Assembly (NCBI GenBank): GCA_030490835.1
Contig: CM059972.1
Coordinates: 94,907,137-94,971,136 of the forward strand
Reading direction: 5' to 3'
DNA from: Annona cherimola
Lineage: Eukaryota > Streptophyta > Magnoliopsida > Magnoliales > Annonaceae
DNA: 64,000 nt
Shown here: positions 1-11,997 of the stretch, piece after piece
Layout: the number at the start of each line of letters is the position of its first letter
Position numbering within the stretch: the first letter of the stretch is position 1
The notes under the pieces: model-generated
Told to the model about the DNA's origin: nothing
Seen by the model: the letters and a program-made list of their open reading frames with translations, nothing else
Databases searched by the model: none
Position numbers and translations under genes: made by a program

Positions 1-281
1 CGGGCCTCAATCCCGCGCTCGGCGCATTGCTTGCTAACCAGAATGCAGGGTTGTCGGTGACTCCATTGGTGACAGCTGTGCCAGCGGTGAATGCCGGCGC
101 AGGGCAGTTGGCGGGTTTATCTGGTTATGGCGTATCATCCCTTGGGAGTTTGGGTGGGAGCTCATCAGTGCTTGGAGCTTATAATACACTGTCTTCTGCA
201 ACCTTTCCAGGACAATCATCTGGGAGTAGGACGTATACGACGGGCGGATCTTTGGGTGGGCTTCCCCCCTTTGCGTGGTAA
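1..281 (+). CDS. C-terminal part of a UBA2-like (UBP1-associated) RNA-binding protein, 5' part outside window
   Basis: An open frame enters from the left edge and runs from base 3 to a TAA at 279-281, giving about 92 residues rich in Gly, Ala, Ser, Leu and Val. It begins GLNPALGALLANQNAG and ends GGLPPFAW. This low-complexity composition and the GLNPAL.ALLA.Q start resemble the C-terminal tail of plant UBA2-type hnRNP proteins. Those carry two RRMs upstream and bind U-rich 3'-UTR RNA in nuclear complexes with UBP1. The RRMs themselves lie outside the window, so the family call rests on the tail alone. Codon use is more GC-rich than the surroundings. The tail has no catalytic residue or membrane segment. 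The stop codon is part of a splice-donor match (see 278-988). Another glycine-rich RNA-binding protein remains possible. Confidence 0.5.
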   Translation, partial: GLNPALGALLANQNAGLSVTPLVTAVPAVNAGAGQLAGLSGYGVSSLGSLGGSSSVLGAYNTLSSATFPGQSSGSRTYTTGGSLGGLPPFAW

Positions 282-988
282 GATAACTTACATTTTTTTA
301 ATGGCTTTTCAGCTAGCTTGAAAAGTTTCCTTTCTTTTATTTCTTTCATTTATTTATTTTTAATTCCTTTCCTACTTCTCTGAGTAAGCAATTCGCCTTT
401 ACCCTGCATTTCCCCTTTTTTTGCTGAAAGTTTTCCTCTGTTCTTATGTTTAAAATGTTTATAATTGTTATGTTTAGAATATTGATCATTGTTTTTAGAA
501 ATATTTTAGTTTTTTTTTTCGAAAAAAAAATTCTGATTCTAGAGGCCTTCGGGGGTAAATAAGAAAAGGAGTAGAAGTCCGTTCTCTTATTATTCTCAAT
601 TCCTTATTGGTGTGCCCTTTGCACACCCTTGTTAGTCCGTTTTCTTCTTATTCTCAATTCCTTATTGATTTGACATTTACATATCCTTGTTAACTACACC
701 AATCTCAAATTTTCTTTTTAACTGTATTTTTAGTTTTTCTGCCCTTATATATCTGTTGACCTTACGTACTCTGTATTCATGTACTTCATTTCCTATCATT
801 TCTCTCTATCCTGCGTTGTCTTTTTCATTTTCACCAGGTTGTTTTCTATTTTCTATTTTTTACATGTTGTCAATCTTGTTGGCTGTTGATAAATTACTAA
901 TATTTGGAATTAGGGCACTGAGCCAAAAGATCTATTAATCAGCCTATAAAAGGGATAAGCTACCAGATAAAGCTATCTTCTTTTGCAG
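278..988 (+). other. Probable intron at the stop codon / 3' UTR of the UBA2-like gene
   Basis: The bases G|GTAAGA at 277-283 match the plant donor consensus and contain the TAA stop. A pyrimidine-rich tract followed by TTTTGCAG ends at 988, a strong acceptor. The 711-bp interval is T-rich with no open frame. If spliced, TG (276-277) joins T (989) to give TGT, followed at once by TGA (990-992). The last residue then changes from Trp to Cys and the stop shifts by one codon. Introns after or near the stop are known in Arabidopsis UBA2 genes; use of this one is inference. Confidence 0.55.
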
Positions 989-1189
989 TTGAACAACATA
1001 ACTGTTGAACTTTTGGATTCTCTACACACTGAATGTATCAAGATCCGTGACAGACATTAGGGAAATCCCCCAAAAGAGGTGGAATTTGTTGCTCAGTAAC
1101 ATTTCACGAGTTGTTTGAAGACATTTGCAAACTTCGCCTCCCTTAAAGGCAGCTCACCTTGACTTTCCAACTATATAAATTTTACTCAG
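989..1189 (+). other. Candidate 3'-UTR exon of the UBA2-like gene
   Basis: It follows the acceptor at 988 and is less T-rich than the intron, starting TTGAACAACATAACTG. It carries the alternative TGA at 990-992. No polyadenylation site or downstream donor could be fixed, so its right limit is only the start of the next repeat. Confidence 0.35.
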
Positions 1190-1467
1190 GGGACGTTTGG
1201 TACTGTGTTTTTTTTTTATGGAATTGTGGGATGGGGTGGAGAATGGAAAATTGAATATTTTGATATTTGTGTGATTGAAATAAAATGAAATGATAGAGGT
1301 AAAGTTGGAATAAATAGGGTTATTGGAAAAAAAGAATTGGAATGTGGGAGTAAAATTGAAAAAATAGGGTGGTTAAGGTATTAAATGATTTGTGGGGAAA
1401 TGGGGAGGAAGGGATGTTTCCTACCCCTCCCCCAACTTTCTACTTTTGCATTTTAACAAATGTGCCC
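1190..1467. mobile_element. Short MITE-like element with GGGACGTTTGG terminus
   Basis: It begins GGGACGTTTGGTACTG and ends CAAATGTGCCC, imperfectly inverted ends of the kind seen in Tourist-like MITEs. The inside is AT-rich and purine-biased, without an open frame. No clear 3-bp target duplication is visible, so the assignment is tentative. Confidence 0.4.
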
Positions 1468-1717
1468 TAAGTCTCAATGTATCTCAAGTCAACCTTTACT
1501 TGAATCTTGATGTTTGAATCTATCCCAAATTCATCAACTTAAACCCAAATGAGTTTTAAATGTCCAACTTATAAATTTATGAACAAGCTCATTTAGAAAG
1601 TCCAAAAACACATTTAAACAAATTAGAAGACCAAAGACTAAATAAAATAACTTTGACGAGGATAATAAAATTCTGAGTCTTGGATGGTTTTATAGGCTCT
1701 CTAAGTATTTATATTTT

Positions 1718-1985
1718 GGGTGTATTTGGGAAGTAATAAAATTTTTGGATGAAAAGTTTTCGGTGTAAAATTTTCTGAAATGATGTAAATTGATGTGATA
1801 TGATATGATATGGGTAATGATGAGGAATAAAGAATAAAGTTAAAATAGATAGGTTAGTTGTATATGTAGTTGCGTAGAAATGATTAAAAAGTAAGGTAGT
1901 TGTATAGGAATATGTGAATAAATAATTAAAAAATAGGATAGTTGTAGATAGCGAAAAATTTTGGTTTGAAATTTTTTTTATTTTA
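1718..1985 (+). mobile_element. Tourist-like MITE, family A, forward copy with decayed right end
   Basis: It starts GGGTGTATTTGGG and carries the inner family-A words GATGAGGAATAAAG and AATAGATAGGTTAGTTGTA seen in about a dozen copies here. The minus-strand open frame across it is a by-product of its base composition. Confidence 0.7.
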
Positions 1986-2331
1986 TCCATACAGACTCTT
2001 TATAAAGAGTGATAAAAGGCACAAAGGGATATGGACAGAATTTGCCTTGCATGTTCTCATTCCTGTTGTATGTGATACTGCTATATTAACTCCATGAATG
2101 GTGCATTTGGTGTATATACAACAACACCAACACTGACATGGATAAAATTCATCTGCTTTGATGCTAAGCAAGCGGACAAACTTCATCCCCTTTGATGCTA
2201 AAGCACAGTTATGTTTATGTCAATGTGAAATTGTGGTTATTTGGTAATGGAATAAGGATTTCAGATTTAAATCGTGTTTGATTTGCAAGGTGTGACCCAT
2301 CCCCACTTGCATGCCCCTAAGAATTCAGGAA

Positions 2332-2849
2332 CAATGTGGTGTTATGTTGTGGTAATGGGTTAAGTCATTCTTATGCTTGAGAAGCATATCTGCTTTCTTA
2401 GAGCAGCTAACTATGCTTTTTGATAAACGATTGTTGAACATGATATTGCTTTTCCTTTTGGATTAAATTACAATACTAAAGAGAATGTCTAGGCCATTCA
2501 AAATTGGTGACATTTCAATTTTCTTTAAACAATTTTCTGTGATTTGTGTTACATCTCACCTCATGAAGTTTAAGGTTCAAGCAATTCAAACAATGTGGTG
2601 TTATGTTATGGTAACAGGTTAAGTCATTCCTATGCTTGAGAAGCACATCCGCTTTTTTAGAGCAGCTAACTATGCTTTTTGATAAAAGATTGTTGAACAT
2701 GATATTGCTTTTCCTTTTGGATTAAATTACAATACTAAAGAAAATGTCTGGGCCATTCAAAATTGGCGACATTCCAATTTTCTTTAAACAATTTTCTGTA
2801 ATTTGTGTTACATCTCACCTTATGAAATTTAAGGTTCAAGTACTTCAAA
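2332..2849. repeat. Tandem duplication, two 259-bp copies
   Basis: Copy 1 (2332-2590) and copy 2 (2591-2849) are nearly the same, both starting CAATGTGGTGTTATGTT and running to a GGTTCAAG...TTCAAA end. A few substitutions separate them. No gene is seen in either copy. The span lies downstream of the UBA2-like stop and could fall in a long 3'-UTR intron. Confidence 0.85.
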
Positions 2850-3252
2850 CTGGTTGAAATTTCTATCTTTTTCTAAGAATTTTCTGTAATTTATGTGCCA
2901 ACTTACACATACATGTATTTTTTGTTGTTTCATGCTTAGCATGCATCTCTTGACCAACCGTATTATCACTTCATGCATTACTATGCACATTTCAAAATCA
3001 GCTTTGGGCTTGGCTGGCCAACTTTTTTTGAAGGTCGTGGTTTAGGCCTCAACATTCATGACCATTCACCTTTTACCTTAATTGCATTGATGAAATCCAC
3101 ATATTTGACACTTTAATTCCAAATAGAATTTTCAATATGAACACTCAGCCACTTTAACACTTCTAACGTCCATTAAGTGCATTATTTCAGCAATACGATA
3201 AATGTTGTATGAAAATGGAATCCTTGTGGTTGGTGGTTTCCATTCACAATCA

Positions 3253-3443
3253 GGGCTTGTTGAGGAATGGAGTGGGATGTGAGATGAGATGAAAAATGTT
3301 GTGGTTTGTTGGGAATGAAAAAATTTGTATGAGAATTGGGAGAGGTTGTATGGAAATTGAGAAAAGTAGATTGTTATTTTTTGAGAAAAAAAATTCCGTA
3401 TCATTTTCATCTTAACCTTATCTCATCCTATTCGTGAACAAGC
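3253..3443. mobile_element. Small TIR element (about 190 bp), Tourist-like
   Basis: The left end GGGCTTGTTGAGGAATGGAG and the right end, which reads GCTTGTTCACGAATAGGATG on the minus strand, form imperfect inverted repeats. The inside is noncoding. It differs from the commoner family A. Confidence 0.55.
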
Positions 3444-5937
3444 AATATAATTGTCATACTTAATTGGGTTTTGTATCTGAAAACTTCAGATTCTATATGC
3501 TGCATTGCATTTGATTGCCCCCGTTGAAGTTCAACCCATAACAAGCTTCGTTATATACCACATTCTCTTTGATTTTTGTATCGAAAGTCATGCATTATTC
3601 AAGGCCTCCCTTGCAGTAACCTTGTCACATTTGCAAATGTCATGTGTTAAGCAAACAGAATTTTAAAAACGAAATCATACAGTTACCTTGCTTGGATGTA
3701 AACCCCACTTGTGCACTTGAATGGGCGTCAATGGCTTGCTTGCTCTCTTCCTTCTCTCTTGTGACTTGTGAGTGCATGTGCTCTCTCTCTCTCTCTCTCA
3801 AAACATCCCGCATGTTGAGAATGGCAGAGAGGGAGCGTGCCTCATTTCATAATGTTGCAAGCGATTAACTCCAAACCTTTTGTTTTAGCTTATTTAATTC
3901 ATGAATTTAACTGCTAACCCTGCATGCATTGGACGGGATTATCGAAGGCATTGGACACTTGTTCTCTCCAGATCCAATTGTCCTAGAACTTAGAAGACCT
4001 GCCTTGCTGCCACCTCACTCACTAGCAACAGGAAACTATTTTTATTGCAAATTTCTGAATTACACTGCTACCTTTCTTGCACCAATATTTCTAGACCATT
4101 TCCCACTCCTTTTCAGTTTTGATTGCATGTCCCTCATCTTAGCCCAAATTAAATGTTCTTTTTTTTTTGGTTGGATTCATGGCTTGAAGACCTTTAACTG
4201 AGCACACTACACATGATCTAATTCGGCATGTAGAGAAAGGTATAAATTTTGAAGTCGGATCTGGCAACTACAGGTGGCATTGACTGCTGCCCACTCCTCC
4301 AATCGCATCTTGATTATTTCAGCTCTGATTTGCATTTTTTTAGGATTGAATTCTTAACTCCAAATGTGGCATTTTTGCATATTACAGTCTAATTTGTTGT
4401 GTAGAGAAGGTGATGAATGTTTTAAGTTGACCCCAGTGTCCTCTTTTTGGATTTTTCAGCTTGGACATGCCCTTAGTATTTTCAGTTCATGTGTCTCTGT
4501 GCAACTCCAACTGATCTGATTCTTATCCCATTGGTTTCCTTGTTTCAAAACATGCTTGTTTGTATATTAAACGACCTCTAATTCCAAGATGATTTTTTAA
4601 AATTAAATCATTCTTTCTTAAACTATTTTTCTTATGCCTATACTTAGCATCACTTCATGAATTTTACTTGTATGGTTCTATTTATTCCCATACTTTTCGC
4701 CTTATATAAGCCATTCTCATGCTCAAAATAATTTGCAACTTGTCTGCTAGTCCACTTCAATTAAAGATTTAGTTATCACAACTTGTTTGCTAGTCCACTT
4801 CAATTAAAGATTTAATTATTACAACTTGTTTGCTAGTACACTTTGATTAAAGATTTAGTTATTGCAACTTGTTTTGGAAAGCTATTGCACCACATTCTCC
4901 TTTCAAACGAACTTGACTGAAATGTACTTGGCTTATTTATAGAAGTGAGGATACCTCCTTTCCATTTCTTCTCATAATAATCTTTGTTCAGAGATTCTAT
5001 GTTTTCATTCATTTTATGTGGCGGCAGCAACAAAAAAGGGGAAAAAAAAAAACTATGAATATATGAAAAATGGTTATTTCAGTGAATTGAAGTGCATTGA
5101 TAGATTTGATAGAGTTATTACTCTTGCTATTACGTTTTCATTATTCTGTGGAATTGTTTCCTTTTTTCAAGTATATTTTCAATTATAGTTACATTTGTTT
5201 TTTGTTTTTTTTTTTTGCTGATTTTGCAATGATATTTAATTCTCATGGTTTTCTTTGCTTACAATTTGTTCTAAAATGTTTTCCTGGGATGCACATCCTG
5301 ATTGAAATGAAAGACTGGGAATCATGCTTATTTTTGGCTTCTGTCCTTTTTAAATTCTTCGACTCCTTACTTGCAGATTTAATGCCAAATTTATAAGAGG
5401 GCTGGGGCTGGAGAAAATTTGAAGTGCCTTTGTAGAACAGCATATTCCCTTTACCACTTGGTCTGGGTATGATAGCTATATGAAGAAGTGCTGGCTGTTG
5501 GTTATCGTATCACAACATCCTATGATTTAGCCAAGATCACAACTGTTGCTTCGCAAACTCAGTTCAGTGTTTTCTTAATTTTCTCATTTTCTTTTATTAG
5601 TTTTACTGATACATCTTATGAACATTTTCTACATGTCTTGTTTGCCTGTTATTTTGGCATTCTAATTTTCTACTCCTATTAAGTTTCTTTTTCCTTTTTT
5701 ATTATTTCTACATGTGTTAGATTTTATTCTCCAATTTTTTGCTCGATTATTTTTATTTTTCCCTTGATATCTTTGACACCCATTTCGCTTACATTGAGAG
5801 GTTTGTTATCTGAAAGAGGCCTGAGCTTTCATTAAGGTTCCAGATCAACGTGTTAGCATTCTTATGACTTCTCATGTTTTACTCCTGATTTCTACATTTA
5901 TCTATTTAATATTTCAAACAGTGAAGTGATCAGAATC
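3444..5937. other. AT-rich noncoding stretch, no gene recognised
   Basis: It contains a (CT)n tract at 3781-3799 and a thrice-repeated phrase with TAGT(C/A)CACTT(C/T) followed by AATTAAAGATTTA (about 4740-4860). Open frames up to 99 codons are T-rich and show no protein family. It may be intronic or intergenic. Confidence 0.5.
3781..3799. repeat. (CT)n microsatellite
   Basis: Nineteen bases of uninterrupted CT dinucleotide. Confidence 0.9.
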
Positions 5938-6245
5938 AAACCTACTACTGCTGCTCATTTGCTTCGCGAGTTTCTTCGCTGTGCATGGGTACCTCAACCC
6001 TAAACCAATTGCAAATCATTGGCCTATCATTCTAGAATCTCAGGGTTGTTTGGCATGGGGTTAGAAAAAAAGTGGGGAAAAACTTACGAAAAAATGAGAG
6101 ATGTGATATGATCGACAGATCTATTACTTCTGCTCATTTCCTTGGTGAGTTTCGTAGGTCGTGCTTGGGTAACTCAAGTTGTTAACCCCAACCAATTGCA
6201 AGTCATTGACCTATATTCTAGAATCTTATGGTTCATTTGGTATGA
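5938..6245. repeat. Imperfect tandem duplication, period about 185 bp
   Basis: The phrase CTGCTCATTTGCTTCGCGAG... to ATTCTAGAATCTCAGG (5938-6060) returns in diverged form at 6123-6245. Both copies share CCAATTGCAA(A/G)TCATTG and TTCTAGAATCT. The spacer contains GGTTGTTTGGCATGGGGTTAG. Noncoding. Confidence 0.6.
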
Positions 6246-7004
6246 GGCCTATATTCTAGAATCCCCTACGTCAAGATGTAATTTTGGCAAGTCGCATCTA
6301 AGTAGAAGGCCTATATATATCTAAATTTGTAGGCCTAACAAAGATATGTCATGTGGCCAATTTTTTATTTTTTTTGAATATCAAAATTGAAAAAAGGGGT
6401 TGTTTCATGCACTCGTGCAATGAGAGCATTTTTTATATTTTCAAATTAGAAAATTCCAAAAAATTATCAAATTTTGCCACATAAATAATCTTATTTGGGC
6501 CCACCTGTTTAGCAAAAAAAATAGGTTTTTTTTTTTTTTTTATTATAAAAATGATGCAATGCCTAGATGCAAGTTAAACACATTAGATCACTCTCCATAC
6601 ATGTCTTTCCAAGTACATTTTTAGTCACGATTTTTGTAGTTGTAGGTGTGGATTTGTAGAACATTTTGGGGGATGTTTTAGGTTAAAATGTGTGATTCAA
6701 TCTCTTAGTGGTCAAAATAGAATGCTAAGGGTCTAGGCAACAGATCAGTATTTTAGTAGTTGGACTTTTGAAGTCTTCAACATACAGTGTCGAAGGTATA
6801 GAGTGCACAATTTGCCCGTTGCGACAAAATCTCAAACGTTTAAATCATCAAAAAAAAAAAAAAACCCTCAAACGTTTAAAGGGAAGAGCACGAGAATGAA
6901 AGGGATCACCATCAACGTGACATGGATAATTGGATGCTGAAGATATTAAACCTTTTGTTTGGATGAAAGGATCATAAAAAATCAAGGGTAGCTAAAGTGT
7001 AAAT
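6246..7004. other. Noncoding stretch, nothing recognised
   Basis: AT-rich, with poly-T and poly-A runs (about 6524-6541 and 6850-6863). No open frame or inverted-repeat element could be supported. Confidence 0.5.
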
Positions 7005-7709
7005 TAGGGGTGTAATTCGGGTTGGTTCGGTTTTGAGTAGTAGTCTACCCTACCATACCTTATTTCCAAAAAGCCAAGCCTATTCTACCCACTTACAAAG
7101 TCGGTTCGTACTATACCCTACCTTGCCCATTATCCATAAGGTCGGTTCCGGTTCCAAATCGGTCCCTACAATAATTAATGATGACATGTGAAAAAAAATA
7201 TTTTTTGTGTTGTTTTAAATAATATAAAGCAATACTCATTTACATTTTAGACTTTACAGTTTATAATTAATTTCATTTTGTTGTTGTTTACATCTATTTC
7301 TATATTCTTTATAGCACCATTATCCGTATTAATAATCATATTAACATCATCATCCGCATTATGTTATAATCATCCTTCATTACAAATATAAGCCTTATAT
7401 GATTTATAAAAAAATAAATAACGAAATCAAATCAACAATAATTTATTGGTGAATTGGGAATAGAAGTTATTATATATTTATTTATATACACATATTTATA
7501 GTTATTTACATATTATGATACCTATGTGAGTACCTATCCTGGTCGGTTCCTGATGCCAACGTGTGTACCCTACCCTTATCCTATTTAGGGGGTTGGGTAA
7601 TGATTTCTACCCTATTTGTGCCTATGGGTAAAATTTTCTACCTTACCTTACCCAATTTAGGGTTGGGTCGATGGGTATCCATGAGTACTCTACCCAAATT
7701 GCACTCCTA
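7005..7709. mobile_element. Nonautonomous hAT-like element (about 705 bp)
   Basis: It begins TAGGGGTGTAATTCGGGT and its right end reads TAGGAGTGCAATTTGGGT on the minus strand, a good terminal inverted repeat of the TAGGGGTG type common in plant hAT elements. Subterminal GGGT/ACCC words (GGGTTGGTTCGG, TACCCTACC) fit that group. The AT-rich core has no transposase. The flanking 8-mers match poorly. Confidence 0.65.
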
Positions 7710-8176
7710 TGTGTGATGACATGATTGAGAGAGTTGAAAGGAAGGTGTTAGATTGGATGTTGAAACTTCTGTTAGGGGCCAAGTGGTGGCAAAGTAACAA
7801 AATATAGTGGCATTATTGAGATAGTGTTGAAAAGAAGTTAGATTGAAAGTTGAAACTGTTGTCAAGGGCCAAGGGTTGGCATGGTAACAGGATTTTTTTT
7901 TTTTTTTCTTTTGGGTTGGGGGGGGGGGGGGTGTTGTGCTTGGGTGAATTTCATATGGAACCTCTTAATTGAGGATTTTTAATGATATTTTGCTTGGAAA
8001 GAAAGCTCACCAACCCATTCGTGTGGATGGAGGTTAAAGTAGTAGGGAGTTGCTCTTCTTTATAATTTTGGCAACATTGAGCAAACATCTCAAGGGGCCT
8101 TTACGATAACGAGGTATAGTTGTTGTGGATGAATCCATATTCTCCTTGCCTTTGGTGTATCTTCTTAGTGTATTAA
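7710..8176. other. Noncoding stretch with a 14-base G run
   Basis: A T-run and a G-run of 14 (7918-7931) lie side by side. The phrases GGGGCCAAGTGGTGGC and GGGCCAAGGGTTGGC are diverged repeats. Nothing coding is seen. Confidence 0.5.
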
Positions 8177-8872
8177 GGGCTTGTTTGACCATACTTTGGA
8201 AACAAAGCAAAAAGGTAAATGCAACGCTTTTCTTGGAAAGCTAGGATCCTTAGCTTCCCATAAAAGCTAACATAATGTCTTTTTAGCAGAAAAAATAGCC
8301 TAATACGGCTTATATAGGACGCTAATCCTATATGGTAAATCGCATGGAGGGCAGCCATGTGATTACCGATAGATCATCCCCTCTTTTTGTTTTTTGGTTT
8401 TTTTTTTTTTTAAAAATACAAACTAAAAATTTGTGGGAATCTATAGGTGCAGCCCGCAAATGTGTATTTTTTTTTTATTTTTAAAGAACGAAAAAAGGGT
8501 TGATTCAGTGGCAGCACTCCTTGGATTAGTGCCCTTTTAGATGAGGTTGTCAAACACTCCTTGTTGGAGCATGCATATATTTTCAAAGTTGGGAATCGCT
8601 TTGCCCATGTATTAAGTGGGGGCTAAATAGAGCCTAAGGATATGTCAAGCCCTGCTTTTTAATGTCAAAGAAGCACTTCCTTTCTTGAAACGTGCACATG
8701 CGCCAACTTGTTTGACGACATTGTGTGAAAGCTTGTTCGGCTAATTTTTATACTAGAAAGCTGGAATGGTAGCCTTTTTGGAAGCTAGGAATCCTAGCTT
8801 CTCCAAAAAGGCTTTGCGCTTATAATCTTGCTTCTTTTTCAACATGCGACCAAATTAGTCTTAAATCTTCTA
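8177..8872. repeat. Possible inverted-repeat element with internal palindromes
   Basis: The left end GGGCTTGTTTGACCAT is weakly inverted relative to the right end ATGCGACCAAATTAGTC. Inside are two self-complementary words, AAGCTAGGATCCTTAGCTT and AAGCTAGGAATCCTAGCTT. The outer pairing is poor, so it may be two smaller elements. Confidence 0.35.
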
Positions 8873-9230
8873 TCAGAAGCTTTTCCATTTGATCCTAAAT
8901 TTTTGGGGGCCAGCATCACATACACCCTTTTTCTGATCTCTCTTGTGGATAGACTCTCACCAAAAGCAAAAATGTTTGTTCCTGTGTCTGGAAGTTGTTA
9001 AAGAGAATTGGCAAAAAGCTGACTCTGTCATGGCTGGGGCATTGGCTTAGTTTCTTTCAGCTTTGCATTGTAGAGGTTCTTAACCCCAGTTCATCCTCTC
9101 ATGATGCTGATTGGTATGATTAGTTCAGTGATTCTTTATTTTTATGTTTGGTTGGTCTAAACATGAACGTCTACACTTTCTGGGGTGTACCAAAGCAAAA
9201 TTTTCTAAGCTGTTTGAATATTAGATTCAT
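8873..9230. other. Noncoding stretch, nothing recognised
   Basis: No open frame over 60 codons, no repeat shared with the rest of the window, and no RNA gene found by eye. Confidence 0.45.
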
Positions 9231-9508
9231 GGTGTGTTTGGCAATGAGTATAAAATATTAAGTTAAAATTTTTCAATCTAAAATTTTTCACTCTCCATAA
9301 CTAGTATAATTTTTAATTATTTTCTCACATTTTCCTATACAACTATCCTACTTTTCAATCATTTCTACACAATTACTTATACAATAACCTATCTATTTTA
9401 ACTTTATCATTTTTACTCCTCATCATTACTCCCATCATATCACATCATTTGACAACTTTTACTCTCCAAAACTTTTCACCAAAAGTTTTATTCATTCCCA
9501 AACACACC
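9231..9508 (-). mobile_element. Tourist-like MITE, family A, nearly intact, reverse orientation
   Basis: It begins GGTGTGTTTGG and ends CCAAACACACC, a perfect 11-bp terminal inverted repeat. The inside is the reverse complement of the family-A body (CTATCTATTTTAACTTTA, CTCCTCATCATTACTCCC). The flanking triplet TCA occurs next to both ends, within 1 bp of the repeat. It is one of the best preserved copies here. Confidence 0.85.
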
Positions 9509-11033
9509 TTCAGTAGTTTCATATAATTGATTCATGGAGATCTGTCGCCTTCATAATAATATACATGTGCAGCTCTAGGGTTATTCATTTGTTTCCAAAT
9601 GTCTTCTTTAAGTATTGCGTGCATGACAAAAATCCGACAACCTTCTATTCCTTACCAGTCTGGAGGCTTAATAGCCTAATGTCTGGAGTTCACTGCCACA
9701 TATCTATCCCCACCTGCAGTGTTCCTTAAATCAAAATCATGTATTACCCAAATTATTTTGAAATTCTAAGATTATGCTCTGTTAAGAAGCTTGATTTCTC
9801 TTTGGCCTGGAAAGTAGGTTTTCAAGGATGGTATTGTTTTTCGGTTGCTTAGAATTCTGAGAATTGAGACTTGGTTGGCAGATGTGGTCCCTTCTTTTTC
9901 ACATTCACCGGTGTATCTTGCTGGCTGTTAGTTTATTCTGCAGGGGCACGGTGCCATTGCAGGTAGAATGGAAAACTTGTTAATTTTTATCATTCAATCC
10001 TAATGAACTTGTGATTGAATCAAAATGAAGAATAAGGGGGCATGCTCTATTTTTGGTTTGATGGTGTGAGTTGTTTGCACTGCACCTTTCTGCTTTGTTG
10101 GTAAGCAGTAGCATAATAGTTTGTTCGGCTATGCTTTTCAAGTGAACTTATGTGCTTGTCTGCCCTGCCATCGCAAGATAATTAATTGTTTGGATGGGCG
10201 GTGCATCTCGTGCTTCTTCCATTTTTTAGGGAAAATATGGATTTCAAAGCATGTACCGTGGAAGTGTCAAAATATTTGCTTTCGTGAAAAATGCTCGTGT
10301 AATTTTTCATCCACGGAAGTTGGTTGTTAGATGCAACCTTGTTAAGGCTTTGTGTGGGGTTGCGTTGCACTGGAGACTATTTCTGGTAAATTGAATAAGC
10401 GCTTTTTATTGAAGTGATATTTTTGCGTTTCTATGGTACATACTCCCTGGCCAGAAGTTTCTTCTGGAAAATGAGGAAAGCAGTGTTGTAAGTTTTGCAC
10501 CATTCAAACGCCTATTTGAATTTACCCCGATATGCAGGCAATAAGCGCATAATGGCCATTCAAAAACAATGCCAAAAGGGCCGTAAATAGGGTTGGGTTA
10601 TCGCAGTTTTGGTCATAAAAGTCGCAACTCTATTTGTAGGAAGTTCCCTACCAATTTCCGAGAAATTTTCTTTTCAAATCCGAAAGTTGGCCTTGAGTAC
10701 GTATCGAAGTTAGATCGAAATGAAAATTCGGAGCCCGCATAAATTTCTTTTTTTTTTTTTTAAAAGAAGAAGAAATGACAACACTTACGGGTTGGAAACG
10801 TACATAGAACGCCTTTTGTTTCCTCTTCACATCTTGTTCGGTAGGGCGGTTGGATGTTTGAGCTTTTAATTGTAAAATGAGCCTTAAAAGCACATTCAGT
10901 GGGAAGTGAAGAATCCTGACTCCCTGCTAAGGCCCTGGATCATGCATATCAAAAAGCGATTGGGGTGAAGCTGGATGAACAGGCTCTTAAACCAGCCCAT
11001 GTTGAGGCTCTTGCAAATTTGTTATTTACTTTT
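9509..11033. other. Noncoding stretch, no gene recognised
   Basis: Moderately T-rich. It contains an isolated GGGGCACGGTGCCATTGCAG phrase (about 9943-9962) that looks like an acceptor. No exon structure could be built. Open frames of 60-80 codons match no family. Confidence 0.45.
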
Positions 11034-11298
11034 GAGTGTGTTCGGGGAGCGATAAAATTTTTGGATGAAAAGAGTTTGATGTGGTAGGTTTTGAACCGAA
11101 AGAAAATGATTTAATAAGGTAGGGGTAATAATGAGGAGTAAATAAAATGAAGTTAAAATAGATAGATTAGTTGTGTTGAAATGATTGAAAAGTATGGTAA
11201 TTGTATGAAAAAATGTGAAGAAATAATTAAAAGATAAGGAAGTTATTAAGATTGAAAAGTTTTAGCTTAGATATTTTTTACTCATTGGCAAACACATT
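11034..11298 (+). mobile_element. Tourist-like MITE, family A, diverged copy
   Basis: It starts AGTGTGTTCGGGG and carries GGTAATAATGAGGAG and GTTAAAATAGATAGATTAG. It ends near GGCAAACACATTT. The termini have decayed but the body is clear. Confidence 0.7.
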
Positions 11299-11337
11299 TA
11301 CAATTTCGTTTCCACTTTTTTTTTTTTTTTGAACTTC

Positions 11338-11650
11338 ATACGGAATATGACTTTATTTTTTAATACTAATAACTGAAATTTTTTGTTATATTTTGTGTCT
11401 ACGATCGTTCAGTTACAGAGGAATAATGTTTTAGATGGTGTGAGTGTTAACAACTTTAAAATCGATTCACGGGTTGATTCCAAATGCGGCCGTAAATTAT
11501 GCTCCTATTTCTGGATATTAACACGTATTCGACAAAACGGCAGTGATGGTCATAGGTTATACCCCTAATTCCAAATATAGGTACGCGGTTTGTTTGACAT
11601 TAAAAAATGAGATGAAGCTATGAAAATACCCCTGGCAAAAATCAAATTTC
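11338..11650. repeat. Direct repeat copy 1 (empty site)
   Basis: This stretch, including GTTATATTTTGTGTCTACGA and GAGGAATAATGTTTTAGA, returns at 12297-12780. Around 11551-11564 it reads CATAGGTTATACCC without interruption, whereas copy 2 is split there by a 154-bp insertion. It is noncoding or a fragment of an unidentified element. Confidence 0.8.
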
Positions 11651-11997
11651 AAGTAAATGACGAAAGATACAGAAAAATGCAGCACATTCTTCTTTAAAAA
11701 AATGTCAATACTAGAAACTGGATTCTTCCTTAGCATTGCGCATGATCTCCTCCTTTAACCAAGGGGGGATATGAAAGAGGAAATATACCTGGGTCATCAA
11801 CTGATAATATCAATTTGTTGCGGTATGGTCGTCCGAATGATAATGTCAAGATAACTAGGCATTATTTGGCATTTTTTTAGGTGACAGTGCGGTAGTCCCC
11901 GCCCGGTTATTTGAGTAATTAGAATCTGGTATTTGACTTCATTGAGGAACATGATTCCCTAGACGTGCTGTCATATGGATTGCGCCAAACCTATACT
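11651..11997. other. Noncoding stretch, nothing recognised
   Basis: No open frame over 60 codons and no inverted-repeat element is visible. Confidence 0.4.
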
